NCBI GenBank assembly: GCA_964523735.1
Contig: CAZFYZ010000175.1
Coordinates: 1 to 6,249, forward strand
Source: CAZFYZ01 sp964523735
Lineage (GTDB): Bacteria > Armatimonadota > UBA5829
Direction of reading: 5' to 3'
Length of the DNA stretch: 6,249 bases
Position numbers and translations under genes: made by a program. The notes under the pieces are model-generated. The model was not told the origin of the DNA. It did no database searches and saw only the letters and a program-made list of their open reading frames with translations. Positions 5,840 through 6,249 of this stretch are shown piece by piece. Every line of letters begins with the position of its first letter. The stretch's first letter is position 1.

Positions 5840-6249
5840 TCAGGCCGGAGGTGCTGTGGCGTCGGGCTCGGCGTGCTTCACGCCGGCGAAGCGGTACAGC
5901 CACCAGGTTCCGGCTGGGAAGACAACGTCCTGACCGGCCAGCTTGGCCACCCGGGCATCGCGATACTGCTCGATGAAGGCCCTGTTCCGGTTCAGAGCCT
6001 CGACGCGTGCCCATTTGTTCTTGCAGGCGACCCGCGGGGACATGCCTCGCCTGGGCTCTCGGCTGCTGGGCTTGGCGTTCCAGTGTTGCTTGAGGACGGC
6101 GGCTCGTCCGACGATGGTGATTCCCTTCTCCCGGCGCTCGTCAGCGGCTGCCTTCTCGGCCTTGGCCACCTCGCCGCGGAGGAGCTTGGTGTACTGTTGC
6201 CAGGCGAGCTGATTGCTGAGGAAGGGGGCCGAGGCGGCGCGGCTTCTTG
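5840..6249 (-). CDS. C-terminal part of a RAYT-like / Y1-type transposase (5' end beyond the window)
   Basis: The frame is open from the right edge to TGA at 5842-5840, giving at least 136 residues. The GTG at 6169 is only an internal candidate start, because coding-like sequence (NQLAWQQYTKLLRGEV) continues above it. The visible part is rich in Arg, Lys and Ala. It contains GRAAVLKQHW, SPRVACKNKWARVEALNRNR and a closing DVVFPAGTWWLYRFAGV. This order (helical 'YxxLLRxEV', 'GRxxVLxQH', Arg-rich 'SP', then 'FPAGTW') matches my memory of the tail of RAYT-like Y1 transposases that occur in many copies in Myxococcota and related genomes. The catalytic N-terminal part, with the HUH motif and Tyr, would lie outside the window, so activity cannot be judged. 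An uncharacterised protein of another kind is possible. Confidence 0.55.
   Translation of the reverse strand, partial: RSRAASAPFLSNQLAWQQYTKLLRGEVAKAEKAAADERREKGITIVGRAAVLKQHWNAKPSSREPRRGMSPRVACKNKWARVEALNRNRAFIEQYRDARVAKLAGQDVVFPAGTWWLYRFAGVKHAEPDATAPPA

Noticed and set aside
5403..6014. 203-codon - strand frame spanning the IS3 remnant and the RAYT-like gene
   Set aside because: It is a different frame from both recognisable transposases and reads as Arg/Ser/Pro-rich low-quality sequence with no motif.

Overview
The window holds the 3' part of a large RHS/YD-repeat polymorphic toxin gene, a small gene overlapping it that looks like its immunity gene, and a patch of decaying insertion-sequence DNA. 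There is no rRNA or tRNA gene, no housekeeping gene and no CRISPR array. The organism cannot be named from this. FG-GAP plus TcdB-like plus RHS architecture beside a RAYT-like transposase tail of a type I associate with Myxococcota and related former Deltaproteobacteria suggests a high-GC Gram-negative accessory region. That is a weak inference. The RHS gene itself looks visibly less GC-rich than the DNA after about 4930.

Region 1 (1-4932, + strand): a 1627-residue reading frame. Its first ~210 residues carry four FG-GAP/VCBS-like Asp-rich motifs. A TcdB/SpvB-like section follows to about residue 310, then many YD repeats and the conserved RHS-associated core, which ends in a PxxxxDPxGL self-cleavage motif (residues 1271-1280). 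The variable tip (1281-1627) contains a glycine linker, a hydrophobic Gly/Ala-rich stretch and a C-terminal domain of about 93 residues that I recognise as colicin D-like, i.e. an anticodon tRNase. The true N-terminus is not visible. The frame is closed by a stop at 28-30, while another frame over 3-50 reads like the preceding FG-GAP repeat, so the gene is probably frameshifted or broken here.

Region 2 (4932-5165, + strand): a 77-residue acidic protein whose ATG shares one base with the toxin stop codon (TAATG) and has a good ribosome binding site inside the toxin gene. This is the layout expected of a cognate immunity protein, which would neutralise the tRNase in the producing cell.

Region 3 (5166-6249): a perfect 11-bp inverted repeat (5197-5230) directly abuts one end of an IS3-family remnant. 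The remnant keeps only the 3' part of the transposase gene on the - strand, and the second catalytic Asp of its DDE triad is His. A non-coding stretch with a small perfect hairpin (5735-5749) separates it from the C-terminal part of a second, RAYT-like transposase, also on the - strand, which runs off the right edge. The toxin/immunity pair therefore sits beside layered mobile-element debris, as is common for exchangeable RHS tips.
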